From the IMG/VR virus record IMGVR_UViG_3300025127_000076, positions 1-43,108 of that record: DNA of 43,108 bases, one strand, 5' to 3'. Below are positions 33,204-40,536 of this stretch, piece by piece. Position 1 is the stretch's first letter. Each line of letters begins with the position of its first letter. A program made the position numbers and the translations under genes. Below the pieces are notes generated by a model, which was not told the origin of the DNA, did not search any database, and saw only the letters and a program-made list of their open reading frames with translations. The DNA is from a virus.

Positions 33204-33407
33204 TTAGTTATCTCCCAATGGTAACGACAAAAACTTTCTCTTATTGATAATAGCTGAGTCTAATTCAGATTTATCTAAAAGACTTTCAAATCTATCGTAA
33301 AAAAATTCTACATATCTTTCTGCCCCCTCTAATTGCTCTAGAGTATGGCAACTGTCTATTACTTGTTCTGCCTTATTTTTTGCTTCTAGTAGTTCTAGTA
33401 TTTCCAT
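33204..33407 (-). CDS. Small helical hypothetical protein (67 aa)
   Basis: The 67-residue product is helical and acidic/basic mixed: MEILELLEAKNKAEQVIDSC, with a second helix YVEFFYDRFESLLDKSELDS and a basic tail. Its start overlaps the last 35 bases of phoH, implying translational coupling, and its stop lies just before the terminator. No motif was recognised. The gene is accepted because it fills the space between phoH and the terminator and has good overlap geometry. Confidence 0.6.
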   Translation of the reverse strand: MEILELLEAKNKAEQVIDSCHTLEQLEGAERYVEFFYDRFESLLDKSELDSAIINKRKFLSLPLGDN

Positions 33408-34179
33408 TTCTTTTTCCGTTTAATTGTTCTTGTTCTTCTATTTCGTCAAAAACGTTAATAATCTTTTTAATGACAGGGTGACGTTGAACATCATCTCCTT
33501 CTAATTCTACAATACCAATTTCAGGAATTTTATTAAAATGTTCTAATAATATTTCTAGGGCGCTCTTCTGATTTTTGTTAACCGATTTTTGAGAAACATC
33601 TCCTAAAAATATCATCTTTGAATTTGGACCAATTCTAGTTATTAAAGTTCTCAAGTTATCTTTTGATATCTGCTGAGCTTCATCTACTATTACGATTGAA
33701 TCATCTAAAGTTACACCTAGAGCGAATTTGATAGGAAGTATTTCTATTGCCCCACTATTTCTTAGCTCTTGTGTTGCTAATTTACCAATTACTTTCTGAA
33801 AATTATGTATGAAAGGATATATGTATAATTCCATCTTTTCTTCCATTGTTCCCTTTAAATATCCTATCTCTTCGTCTTTAGGAACGTTTACTGATTTAAT
33901 TAATACGATTCTTTTGTGTTTTCTAGGATTTTCCTTTAATAGTTTTAGTGCCTTTGCACAAGATAGGAAAGTTTTACCTGTTCCCGGGGGACCTATGACA
34001 ATACTTATGTCCTTTTCCTTAATTGATTTTATTACTTCTTTCTGTTTTACCGATCTGCATTTAATGCTAATTTTGTTTTCTGTTAGTGTTTTGTTCATAA
34101 TTTGATTTTTTCTTTCTTGTTCCCACTCCGCTATCTCCTCCTGTAGTTCCTCATCCGTTAAGTGATGCTTGTACTTCAT
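33373..34179 (-). CDS. phoH: PhoH-like P-loop ATPase
   Basis: Residues 63-70 are the Walker A GPPGTGKT and 162-169 the Walker B IVIVDEAQ. GDVSQ (about 208) is the sensor motif, and KSVNVPKDEEIGYLKGTMEE is the PhoH-specific stretch after the first strand. PhoH domains are ATPases, linked with RNA or nuclease functions, and are very common in T4-like phages of marine bacteria. The 268-residue length is usual for the phage form. A ~40-residue charged N-terminal helix precedes the core. It is preceded by the 203-residue gene on the same strand. Confidence 0.95.
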   Translation of the reverse strand: MKYKHHLTDEELQEEIAEWEQERKNQIMNKTLTENKISIKCRSVKQKEVIKSIKEKDISIVIGPPGTGKTFLSCAKALKLLKENPRKHKRIVLIKSVNVPKDEEIGYLKGTMEEKMELYIYPFIHNFQKVIGKLATQELRNSGAIEILPIKFALGVTLDDSIVIVDEAQQISKDNLRTLITRIGPNSKMIFLGDVSQKSVNKNQKSALEILLEHFNKIPEIGIVELEGDDVQRHPVIKKIINVFDEIEEQEQLNGKRNGNTRTTRSKK

Positions 34180-34215
34180 TTTTATCTAATATTTTTTTTA
34201 AATTATCATAGGCTT

Positions 34216-34827
34216 TTAGTATATTTTTATTGCAATGACAATACCTAATAGTATTTTTAAGTGATGCAAATGTAAATCGTAAAAAGACCGTATGATAGAT
34301 TTTTCTACTTCTGTATATTCGTACTCCGGTACCTTCAATCTCTTGAGTTTAATGTCTCTAATAACATCGGCTTTTAAAGAATGTCTATTGTTTTTCAATA
34401 GATCGTCAAATAGTTTATTAAATGACGAACCTGCCACTAAGCTTTTTCCGATTTTTCTAACGAGCTTTTCTCCTATTTTTATTGATTTAAGCTTTTCACC
34501 AATAGCTAAAGAATTAAGGCCGTCATCTATAGATTTTCTAACGCCGTCAAACTTTAAAATATGACTACAATTGTTTATAATAAAACTAATATCGTATGTA
34601 TAAAATGAAAGGGTTATCTTATTTTCCTCTCCCGTATGTTGAAAGTTTACAAAATCAGGTGCGGCGATTCCACCTCCACCTGCGCTCAAGACGATTGGGT
34701 CTATTCCTAAGTCGTCTAAATAATCAACTCCTTGCTCTAGCGTAATACTATAATCATGGAATGGAAAGGACAAAAGGAATGGAAAAATATCAAAGATGCT
34801 TGTATCGTTTTTATAAGCTTGTTCCAT
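34216..34827 (-). CDS. Unknown protein (203 aa)
   Basis: No family was recognised. The N-terminal ~90 residues hold SIFDIFPFLLSFPFHDYSIT and DLGIDPIVLSAGGGGIAAPD; the middle is Lys-rich (IGEKLKSIKIGEKLVRKIGK). The C-terminus has SFYDLHLHHLKILLGIVIAI, an apolar end that could be a membrane anchor. The minus strand upstream carries TATATAAATAATTAAAAGGAGG, giving both an exact TATAAATA and, unusually for this window, a good Shine-Dalgarno-like AAAGGAGG, though 15 bases from the ATG. It leads the phoH operon and is divergent from the polymerase fragment. Confidence 0.65.
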   Translation of the reverse strand: MEQAYKNDTSIFDIFPFLLSFPFHDYSITLEQGVDYLDDLGIDPIVLSAGGGGIAAPDFVNFQHTGEENKITLSFYTYDISFIINNCSHILKFDGVRKSIDDGLNSLAIGEKLKSIKIGEKLVRKIGKSLVAGSSFNKLFDDLLKNNRHSLKADVIRDIKLKRLKVPEYEYTEVEKSIIRSFYDLHLHHLKILLGIVIAIKIY

Positions 34828-34855
34828 TTCGCTGGTATTAAAACCTCCTTTTAAT

Positions 34856-34863
34856 TATTTATA
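34856..34863 (-). promoter_or_regulatory. TATAAATA late-promoter-like element before the 203-aa gene
   Basis: Exact TATAAATA on the minus strand, 29 bases before the ATG at 34827, followed by AATTAAAAGGAGG. Confidence 0.55.
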
Positions 34864-34890
34864 TAAGATAGATACAAACATAAGTAATAT

Positions 34891-36300
34891 ATGGATTTAA
34901 ATAAAGAAAAAAATATCAAGAAATTAAGCCTTCAACAAGGGGCAATCAAAATTCTTATTAACTCGATTTACGGAGCATTTGGAAATAAGTGGTTTTATTT
35001 CTATAATCCAGATATTGCACAATCGATTACTCTACAAGGACAAGACATGATTAAGTTTGCAAATCAGGCGATTGATTTTTATTTTAAAAATAGATGGCAT
35101 GATGATGTTGAGTTACATGAAAAGTTAGGAATATCCGATAAAGAAATTGTTCCTATACCTAAAGACGAAATTATTGCAGTATATACGGACACTGACTCTA
35201 CTTATGTAAACTTTGGCCCGGCAATCAGATCAATCAAAGGATTAGATTTGACTGAAGACGAGTATGTAAAATTAGTAATTAACTTAGATAATCATAGAAT
35301 AAGAGAATTCTACGATAAGGCATTTATAAAATGGTCTGAAAGATTTAATACAACAAATCGCCAAACTTTTAAATTAGAAAATATATCCACTGAAGGAATT
35401 TGGATTAAGAAGAAAAACTATAGCCTGAGAGTAGTGTATGAACCTAATCCAAAACAAGAATTATTTCCAATGAAAGAAAGATTCCTTCTTATTAAAGGAT
35501 TAGAGCCTATCAAATCTTCTTATCCTATCTGGGCAAGAGACCATCAAAAGAAATTCTTAGACTATATAATGAAAGTAGGTACTAGTTTAGATCTAGAAAA
35601 AGATCTTATTCCTATGGTTAAAAAAGTTAAAGAAGAGTTTGATAAGCTTCATCCTGATGACATTGCTATGAACTTTAATATACGTCAATATGACAAGTAT
35701 GTTCAAAGTGAAGAAGATTGCTTATTTAAGAAAGGTGCAACTACTTATCCAAAAGCAGTGATTCATCATAATCACTTGGTTATTAAAAATCAATTAGAAG
35801 GAAAATATCCAAAACTTAGGCAAGGTAATAAGATTAAATTTTTATATTGCGAGCCTGGACCTCAAGAAATAGATGTATTTGCATACAACCCTGGAAACTA
35901 TCCTTCTGAAATAGCTCCTAAGGTTGACACAACTGAACAATTTTTTATATTAATAGTTGAACCTATTAATAGAATACTTGGAGCAATCGGTCTAAATAAG
36001 ATAGATGAAAATTTAAAGAGAGCAGTAGAGTTTAAAACAACTAGAAGTAAAAAACCACTTACTGAAGAACAGAAGTATCCTTTGCACGTTATTAACAGTG
36101 AAACTTTAGAACATGAAGAAGTAGATAAAAAGTTTTGGAAATTAATAGAAAATAAAGATTCAGAAATACCAGAAGATATCTTTGATGAATATCTTCAGAC
36201 AATAACAAAGTATGGATTAAATACAGTTGTCTTAATAAACAAAAATTTAAATCCTTATAAAAAAAGAATATCTAAAAAACTAGGAATTGATGTATCATAA
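34891..36300 (+). CDS. 43B: C-terminal part of a split family-B DNA polymerase (gp43-like)
   Basis: The 469-residue protein starts only 19 residues before motif B of family-B polymerases (KILINSIYGAFGN, catalytic K20, N24, Y27, G28). It continues with motif C YTDTDSTYV (two catalytic Asp, 100 and 102), KLENISTEGIWIKKKNY (the KKxY stretch) and the thumb. There is no exonuclease domain and no motif A (SLYPS); these must be on another protein outside the window, because the region upstream is minus-strand phoH. T4 gp43 has 898 residues, so this is roughly its last third to half. Split gp43 is known in some Aeromonas T4-like phages. The start is ATG after AAGTAATAT. Primase overlaps its end. Confidence 0.9.
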   Translation: MDLNKEKNIKKLSLQQGAIKILINSIYGAFGNKWFYFYNPDIAQSITLQGQDMIKFANQAIDFYFKNRWHDDVELHEKLGISDKEIVPIPKDEIIAVYTDTDSTYVNFGPAIRSIKGLDLTEDEYVKLVINLDNHRIREFYDKAFIKWSERFNTTNRQTFKLENISTEGIWIKKKNYSLRVVYEPNPKQELFPMKERFLLIKGLEPIKSSYPIWARDHQKKFLDYIMKVGTSLDLEKDLIPMVKKVKEEFDKLHPDDIAMNFNIRQYDKYVQSEEDCLFKKGATTYPKAVIHHNHLVIKNQLEGKYPKLRQGNKIKFLYCEPGPQEIDVFAYNPGNYPSEIAPKVDTTEQFFILIVEPINRILGAIGLNKIDENLKRAVEFKTTRSKKPLTEEQKYPLHVINSETLEHEEVDKKFWKLIENKDSEIPEDIFDEYLQTITKYGLNTVVLINKNLNPYKKRISKKLGIDVS

Positions 36301-37423
36301 GGAAAATTATAAGATACAAGATTTTGTACAAGATCTCTTAAAAAATAGATTTCCGAGGCAAGCGGCAAAACAGCAAGTTAACGATGAAGACCCTACTAAA
36401 CTTAATTTTGCTTGTCCATATTGCGGTGATTCAGAAAAAGATCTTACCAAGAAGAGAGGAAATCTATACTTAAATACCAATTCATACAAATGTTTTAATG
36501 ACGGATGTTTAACGTGGGTTCCTCTTCATAAGTTTGTATCTAAATATTCTTTAGAGTATTCTCTATATGTTCCTAATATAGACATGACTGCTAAAATTCC
36601 TTCTATTAATCTAGGAAATAATAGAGGATCTATCATTGAAGCTATAATAAATCCAAAAGTTAGAAACAGCCTTCTCGATTTCTCATATGTATCTGATAGG
36701 TTTTCTCTAATTCCATGCAAAGACGCCGATCCTAAAAGTAAAGTAGGAGAATATGTTAGAAGTAGAAACCTAACCGGTCTTCCAGCATTTGATAAGTCGT
36801 GTTTTTATGACAGTCGAGAAAATAAAATATACATATTTAATCTTGATCTAATATCTGGAAAGGTTTTAGGATTAGCAATAAGAAAGATAGATGATAGTAT
36901 GTATGGTCCAAAATACAATATAAAAAATTACACTGATCTAAAGAAAAATAATATTGTCTCAGGTATAGAAGAAGATGTTCTCAACAAGATCAATGCAATT
37001 AACAACTACTTTAATATATTAAACATTAATTTTAATTCACCTGTAATAGTAACAGAAGGTCAAATAGATTCGATGTTTCTAGACAATTCCATAGCAACAA
37101 CAGGAGTATCAAAAAGTAAAACATTATTAGAATCTATTCTATCTAAAAAGAATGCTAGAATATTATTTGATAATGACAAGGCTGGTAAAGAAGAATCGCT
37201 CAAATTTATTAAACAAGGATATCGAGTATTTATGTGGTCTAAAATCATATCAGATTTAAAAGCAAAATATCCAAATATGATAAAGGATATAAACCAAATA
37301 AAAGACGTAAATGACTTATATTCGTTTACTAAAAAAATAAACCCAGATATAGGATTTTTAGAATTTAACAATTCAATTTCAGAAAACTTTACTGAATCTA
37401 TGTACGATTTACTTCACATCTAG
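36290..37423 (+). CDS. 61: DNA primase (gp61-like)
   Basis: Residues ~38-75 hold a zinc ribbon: FACPYCGDS, later YKCFNDGC. The TOPRIM core follows: SPVIVTEGQIDSMFLDN (Glu as metal ligand) and NARILFDNDKAGKE (acidic pair). T4 gp61 makes short RNA primers at the fork with gp41; length 377 against 342. I chose ATG 36290 over the TTG at 36287. The start overlaps the polymerase stop by 11 bases, so the two replication genes are translated together. It ends 30 bases before the head-protein cluster. Confidence 0.9.
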   Translation: MYHKENYKIQDFVQDLLKNRFPRQAAKQQVNDEDPTKLNFACPYCGDSEKDLTKKRGNLYLNTNSYKCFNDGCLTWVPLHKFVSKYSLEYSLYVPNIDMTAKIPSINLGNNRGSIIEAIINPKVRNSLLDFSYVSDRFSLIPCKDADPKSKVGEYVRSRNLTGLPAFDKSCFYDSRENKIYIFNLDLISGKVLGLAIRKIDDSMYGPKYNIKNYTDLKKNNIVSGIEEDVLNKINAINNYFNILNINFNSPVIVTEGQIDSMFLDNSIATTGVSKSKTLLESILSKKNARILFDNDKAGKEESLKFIKQGYRVFMWSKIISDLKAKYPNMIKDINQIKDVNDLYSFTKKINPDIGFLEFNNSISENFTESMYDLLHI

Positions 37424-37425
37424 TC

Positions 37426-37440
37426 AAATAAATAATAAAA
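37426..37440 (+). promoter_or_regulatory. Late-promoter-like AAATAAATAATAAAA
   Basis: AAATAAATAATAAAA precedes the head-protein run by 14 bases and follows the primase stop, marking a switch from replication to structural genes. Confidence 0.55.
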
Positions 37441-37453
37441 AATTTAAACGACT

Positions 37454-37774
37454 ATGAATAATAGTAGAATCATAACTAACTTTAATACTTTTACTAATGA
37501 GTCTGAGCATTCTTCTGAGAAGAAGTCTAATCCTCCAGTAGATACTGAAATTTTAGATAAACTAATAGAATTAGTAGAATCAGAAGAAGATGTTGAAGCA
37601 TGTGCAAAGGAAGCATTTGAAGAACTTAAAAAGGCGTTTGAAGAAAATAAAGTTGAAGTAAAAGGAGATGAGCCTGCAGATAAATTAGCAATGGCTTCTT
37701 TAATAGTTAAACTTGTTGAAAAAGGAAAACTAGGACCAGAAGATGCTGATAAGTTTATAGAAGAAAATATGTAA
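37454..37774 (+). CDS. Small acidic head-protein candidate with targeting-like N-terminus (106 aa)
   Basis: It begins MNNSRIITNFNTFTNESEHS, where NFNTF then TNE|S fits the shared N-terminal motif, with Thr replacing Leu/Ile before the cut. The remainder is strongly acidic and helical (LDKLIELVESEEDVEACAKE; LVEKGKLGPEDADKFIEENM), with no known domain. Genes 37454-39615 are four in a row that each begin with this motif and share one late-type element upstream, so all are likely packed with the scaffold. It may be an internal head protein or a small core component. Confidence 0.7.
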   Translation: MNNSRIITNFNTFTNESEHSSEKKSNPPVDTEILDKLIELVESEEDVEACAKEAFEELKKAFEENKVEVKGDEPADKLAMASLIVKLVEKGKLGPEDADKFIEENM

Positions 37775-37782
37775 ACTAAGAA

Positions 37783-38109
37783 ATGAGCCTATTATCATTT
37801 AACGAATTCATTAATGAATCCACCGTTCCTGATCGATATAAAAAGAAAGGGTACACTAAGGTCGGAGCCAAAAAGCTAAACCGAGGTTCCGGTAATCATA
37901 AGTGGTCTGTTCTAGCTAGAAAAAAGGTAGGCGGAAAATGGAAATACCGAATAATCAAAGGTGGATATAAAGGAATGAAAGACTTCAGTCAGCATAAAGA
38001 CAATAAGAGAAAGAAAAACTTTTGGAATAGAATGGGAGGTAAAAATTCAGCTAAAGCTAGAGATCCATTCTCTGCTCTGTATTGGCACAAAAGATTTGGA
38101 ACTTGGTAA
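37783..38109 (+). CDS. Basic internal head-protein candidate with targeting sequence (108 aa)
   Basis: It begins MSLLSFNEFINES, the clearest copy of the motif and almost a match to the T4 capsid-targeting sequence MKTYQEFIAE; INE|S is a consensus gp21-type cut. The mature part is very basic (KKGYTKVGAKKLNRGSGNHK; KWKYRIIKGGYKGMK) and ends GKNSAKARDPFSALYWHKRF, a tail I recall in conserved phage proteins of marine T4-like phages. The basic charge suits binding to packaged DNA. It is 8 bases downstream of the previous gene. Confidence 0.75.
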   Translation: MSLLSFNEFINESTVPDRYKKKGYTKVGAKKLNRGSGNHKWSVLARKKVGGKWKYRIIKGGYKGMKDFSQHKDNKRKKNFWNRMGGKNSAKARDPFSALYWHKRFGTW

Positions 38110-38122
38110 AAAAAATTAAAGT

Positions 38123-38821
38123 ATGTCTAAAAAAATATTTAATTTTAAACAGTATATTATAAACGAGAAAAAATTAGACAACTCGTGTCCTGTTGCTACT
38201 CGAAATTTAGAAGTAAACACTAAGAATAGAGATAACGCTATCTCAGCTCCTCATATTAAATATGGTCCTTTAAATCTTAATGACGAAGAATATTGGGAAA
38301 AGTACGCTGAAAAATGGGGAACTACTGCTGATGTTGCTAAAAAATCAAACTGTAGTAATTGTGTAGCTTTTGATATTTCTCCAAGTATGAAAGAGTGTAT
38401 GCCAGGTTCAGTAGACAAAGAAGGATACCTAGGTTACTGTTGGATGCATCATTTTAAATGTCACTCTGCTAGAACGTGTAACACTTGGGCGACAGGCGGA
38501 CCTATAGACGACGATGAAACCTCAAAAAGCTGGGCAGACAAAGCTCCAAAAGAAACATTCGCATTAAACGAGAAAAAGAAACTTAAATTCCACCACTCAG
38601 ATGCTCCAGACGCAGAGGGTAGATTCAGAGACCTAGGAATAAGAGCCTTAGCTAAATGGCTAATTAGAACTAGAAAGGGAGATATGCGAAAGATTACAGG
38701 AAGCCTAAATCAACAAATAAACTTTAATAAAAAAAGTGATCCTAAATATGCTAAAAAGATGGAAAAGGTAAGAGAGGAAGTCAAGCGCATATTAAATAAA
38801 AAAAAGAAAGATAAGAAATGA
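38123..38821 (+). CDS. Cysteine-rich conserved phage virion protein with targeting sequence (232 aa)
   Basis: It begins MSKKIFNFKQYIINEKK, where FNFKQY then IINE|K fits the motif; FALNEKK near residue 150 is a second possible cut. Residues ~20-130 carry a Cys-rich module: SCPVATRNLEVNTKNRDNAI, YGPLN, CSNCVAFD, GYCWMHHFKC and ARTCNTWATGGPI, which I know as a conserved, unnamed domain in marine T4- and T7-like phages; it could hold a metal or Fe-S site. The C-terminal part is basic. The next gene overlaps it by ATGA, showing coupling. Confidence 0.72.
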   Translation: MSKKIFNFKQYIINEKKLDNSCPVATRNLEVNTKNRDNAISAPHIKYGPLNLNDEEYWEKYAEKWGTTADVAKKSNCSNCVAFDISPSMKECMPGSVDKEGYLGYCWMHHFKCHSARTCNTWATGGPIDDDETSKSWADKAPKETFALNEKKKLKFHHSDAPDAEGRFRDLGIRALAKWLIRTRKGDMRKITGSLNQQINFNKKSDPKYAKKMEKVREEVKRILNKKKKDKK

Positions 38822-39615
38822 AACGCATAACTAGCTTTGACAATTTTTTAAATGAAGCGACCAATCCTTCTATTTACAAAGCTCCTGACGGTAGTAAAAG
38901 AGCAAAGACCCTAGAAAAAGTTAGAGAGCTTTTAAAGGGATCTGAAGAAGACAAGAAAAAAGCATACAAGCTTAGAGATGAAATGGAACAGGAGGAGAGA
39001 GACAAGACTAACGAAAGTATTAAACCTGAAGTTGGGCTAGAGGAATTTGCAGAAGAAAGAGGAGACGCAGCACAAGGCACTGTAGATAGCACTAAAGAAA
39101 AAGGAGGATTGGCTATGTTATCTCATGATCACTTTAAAGTAAAAATTCCTTATTATGACAAAGCTTCTAGTGGAGAATTTAATATTGAAGAATTTAGAGG
39201 AGAGTATCAAGACCTTCTTAATGAATTGATGGAATTAACAAGTGAAGGTTTTAACATATCTCAAAAAGATTTCCAGGAGATTCTTGGAAAATTAGAGGTT
39301 TTAGGAGAACTCTGTATTAGAAATAATGATACATCAGAAGAGGCATTAAATGAAGCAAAGAAAACTAAAAAGAAAAAGAAAGCTAAGAAGAAGACTTTGA
39401 GTAAAGCGACCGAAGCAAAAATTAGAAAAGTTGCTAATAAGAAAGGATATACCTTTGGTAGTCTAAAGCAAGAATATATCAAAGGACTTGGCGCGTTTTA
39501 CTCTTCTGGGTCTAGGCCTGGAATGACAGCTCACGGATGGGCAATGGCAAGAGTAAATAAAGCTACACCAAGTAAACCTTGGGCAAATGTAAAGAGATCT
39601 AAAAGAAAAAAGTAA
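38818..39615 (+). CDS. Internal head-protein candidate with several protease sites (265 aa)
   Basis: It begins MKRITSFDNFLNEATNPS (LNE|A), with KTNES near residue 63 and ALNEAKK near 180 as further (L/T)NE sites. Residues 130-165 are helical and acidic. A Lys-rich linker (KKTKKKKKAKKKTLSKATEA) separates a C-terminal domain with GYTFGSLKQEYIKGLGAFYS, SGSRPGMTAHGWAMARVN, a pattern present in head-associated phage proteins. If cut at all sites, the basic C-terminal domain would remain in the head while the acidic middle is lost, as for T4 core proteins. The start overlaps the preceding stop (ATGA). Confidence 0.75.
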   Translation: MKRITSFDNFLNEATNPSIYKAPDGSKRAKTLEKVRELLKGSEEDKKKAYKLRDEMEQEERDKTNESIKPEVGLEEFAEERGDAAQGTVDSTKEKGGLAMLSHDHFKVKIPYYDKASSGEFNIEEFRGEYQDLLNELMELTSEGFNISQKDFQEILGKLEVLGELCIRNNDTSEEALNEAKKTKKKKKAKKKTLSKATEAKIRKVANKKGYTFGSLKQEYIKGLGAFYSSGSRPGMTAHGWAMARVNKATPSKPWANVKRSKRKK

Positions 39616-39659
39616 AACCTTTTCGAGTTTACTTATATAATAAAATAACTTATTTAATT

Positions 39660-39770
39660 ATGAAAAAAATATATGTTATTTTTCTTCTTTCCCTTTTTGT
39701 AGTAGGATGTTCTTCTACAAAAGAAGTATGTAAGGAAGAAACAAAACAATGTTGTTCTAAAGACAAGTAA
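39660..39770 (+). CDS. Very small lipoprotein (36 aa)
   Basis: The ORF reads MKKIYVIFLLSLFVVGCSST and ends with a Lys/Glu/Cys-rich tail (KEVCKEETKQCCSKDK). Positive start, apolar core and a VVGC lipobox make a lipoprotein signal peptide; after cleavage only ~20 residues remain, with three further Cys. Phage lipoproteins of this size act as spanin subunits (Rz1-type) or as blockers of receptors (Llp, Cor type). No partner Rz-like gene lies alongside. It is followed 1 base later by the 70-residue gene and starts after an A/T-rich leader. Confidence 0.7.
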   Translation: MKKIYVIFLLSLFVVGCSSTKEVCKEETKQCCSKDK

Positions 39771-39771
39771 A

Positions 39772-39984
39772 ATGAAAAGACTAACAGTTCACTTAAAAAA
39801 CGTAAAAAAGAAATCAGAAGAGATTATTGTAGAAGGTCAGAAGAAGACTAAAAGTAAAATCTACAATACCCTATCTTTTATGGTTGAGGGAGAAGAAGAC
39901 GCAAATCGAATAATTGCTAACCTTAACGAAAATAAAAAGCCAAGAAATAATGTAAAATCTTGGTATCTTTCAAACATCAAGTAA
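39772..39984 (+). CDS. Small basic hypothetical protein (70 aa)
   Basis: A 70-residue basic protein: MKRLTVHLKNVKKKSEEIIV, then a TLSFMVEGEEDANRIIANLN helix-strand pair and a Lys/Arg/Trp end. It resembles a small beta-alpha unit with no enzymatic motif. Its ATG is one base after the lipoprotein stop, indicating co-translation, and it ends 38 bases before gp4 with another late-type element in between. Function unknown. Confidence 0.65.
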   Translation: MKRLTVHLKNVKKKSEEIIVEGQKKTKSKIYNTLSFMVEGEEDANRIIANLNENKKPRNNVKSWYLSNIK

Positions 39985-40006
39985 TAATATATCCAAATTC
40001 TTAGCC

Positions 40007-40020
40007 GAATAAATAATAAT
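40007..40020 (+). promoter_or_regulatory. Late-promoter-like GAATAAATAATAAT
   Basis: GAATAAATAATAAT lies directly before the gp4-like gene, very close (2 bases) to its ATG. That distance is short for a promoter, so an A-rich leader role is an alternative. Confidence 0.35.
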
Positions 40021-40022
40021 AT

Positions 40023-40526
40023 ATGGCGGATAAGAAAAAAGACATAAAAAACTTTCTTAAACCTAGAAAAGGAAGGATTAGACAAGGATATTTTAAACCT
40101 ACTAATCCTGAAAAATATAAAGGAGACCCAACTAATATCATATATAGATCTAGTTGGGAATTTAAGTTTTTTAAATATTGCGACGAAAACGACATGGTGC
40201 TTGAATACGCAGCAGAGCCAATAGGGATACCCTATTGGAACTCAGTAAATAAGAAACAGTCAACATATTGGATAGATTGTTGGATGAAAACTATAGACAA
40301 GACTGGTAAAACTAAAGAATGGCTTGTGGAAATTAAGCCAAACAAGTATATTCTTCCACCGGAATCGCCTAAAAAACTAACTGAAAAACAAACTTATAAT
40401 TATGTAAGACATGCAAAGACCTACATAATTAACACTGAAAAGTTTAAAGCAGCTAAGGCATATGCTAAAGCTCACAACATGAAGTTCGGTATAATAACTG
40501 AGAACTTTTTGTTTGGAAAGATGTAA
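40023..40526 (+). CDS. 4: Head completion nuclease, gp4-like
   Basis: Strong match to T4 gp4 along the length: PEKYKGDPTNIIYRSSWEFK (T4 SKYRGDPKKITYRSNWEKFF), PIGIPYW (T4 AVIPYF), YWIDCWMK (T4 YFMDIWMK), WLVEIKPNKYILPPESPKKL (T4 FFIEIKPKKETQPPVKPAHL) and MKFGIITENFL (T4 IKFRILTEDGL). The D and ExK residues form a TnsA/PD-(D/E)xK nuclease site. gp4 acts on the filled head before tail joining. Length 167 (T4 150). It precedes the unknown and the portal genes. Confidence 0.93.
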   Translation: MADKKKDIKNFLKPRKGRIRQGYFKPTNPEKYKGDPTNIIYRSSWEFKFFKYCDENDMVLEYAAEPIGIPYWNSVNKKQSTYWIDCWMKTIDKTGKTKEWLVEIKPNKYILPPESPKKLTEKQTYNYVRHAKTYIINTEKFKAAKAYAKAHNMKFGIITENFLFGKM

Positions 40527-40536
40527 AATATACTGT

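Noticed and set aside
34216-34890. Searched for an intein, intron or homing endonuclease explaining the split polymerase
   Set aside because: No intein end (HN before a nucleophile), GIY-YIG or LAGLIDADG motif was seen; the gene there is on the opposite strand.
36287-36290. TTG start for primase
   Set aside because: The ATG at the next codon is a better start and leaves the protein unchanged apart from one residue.
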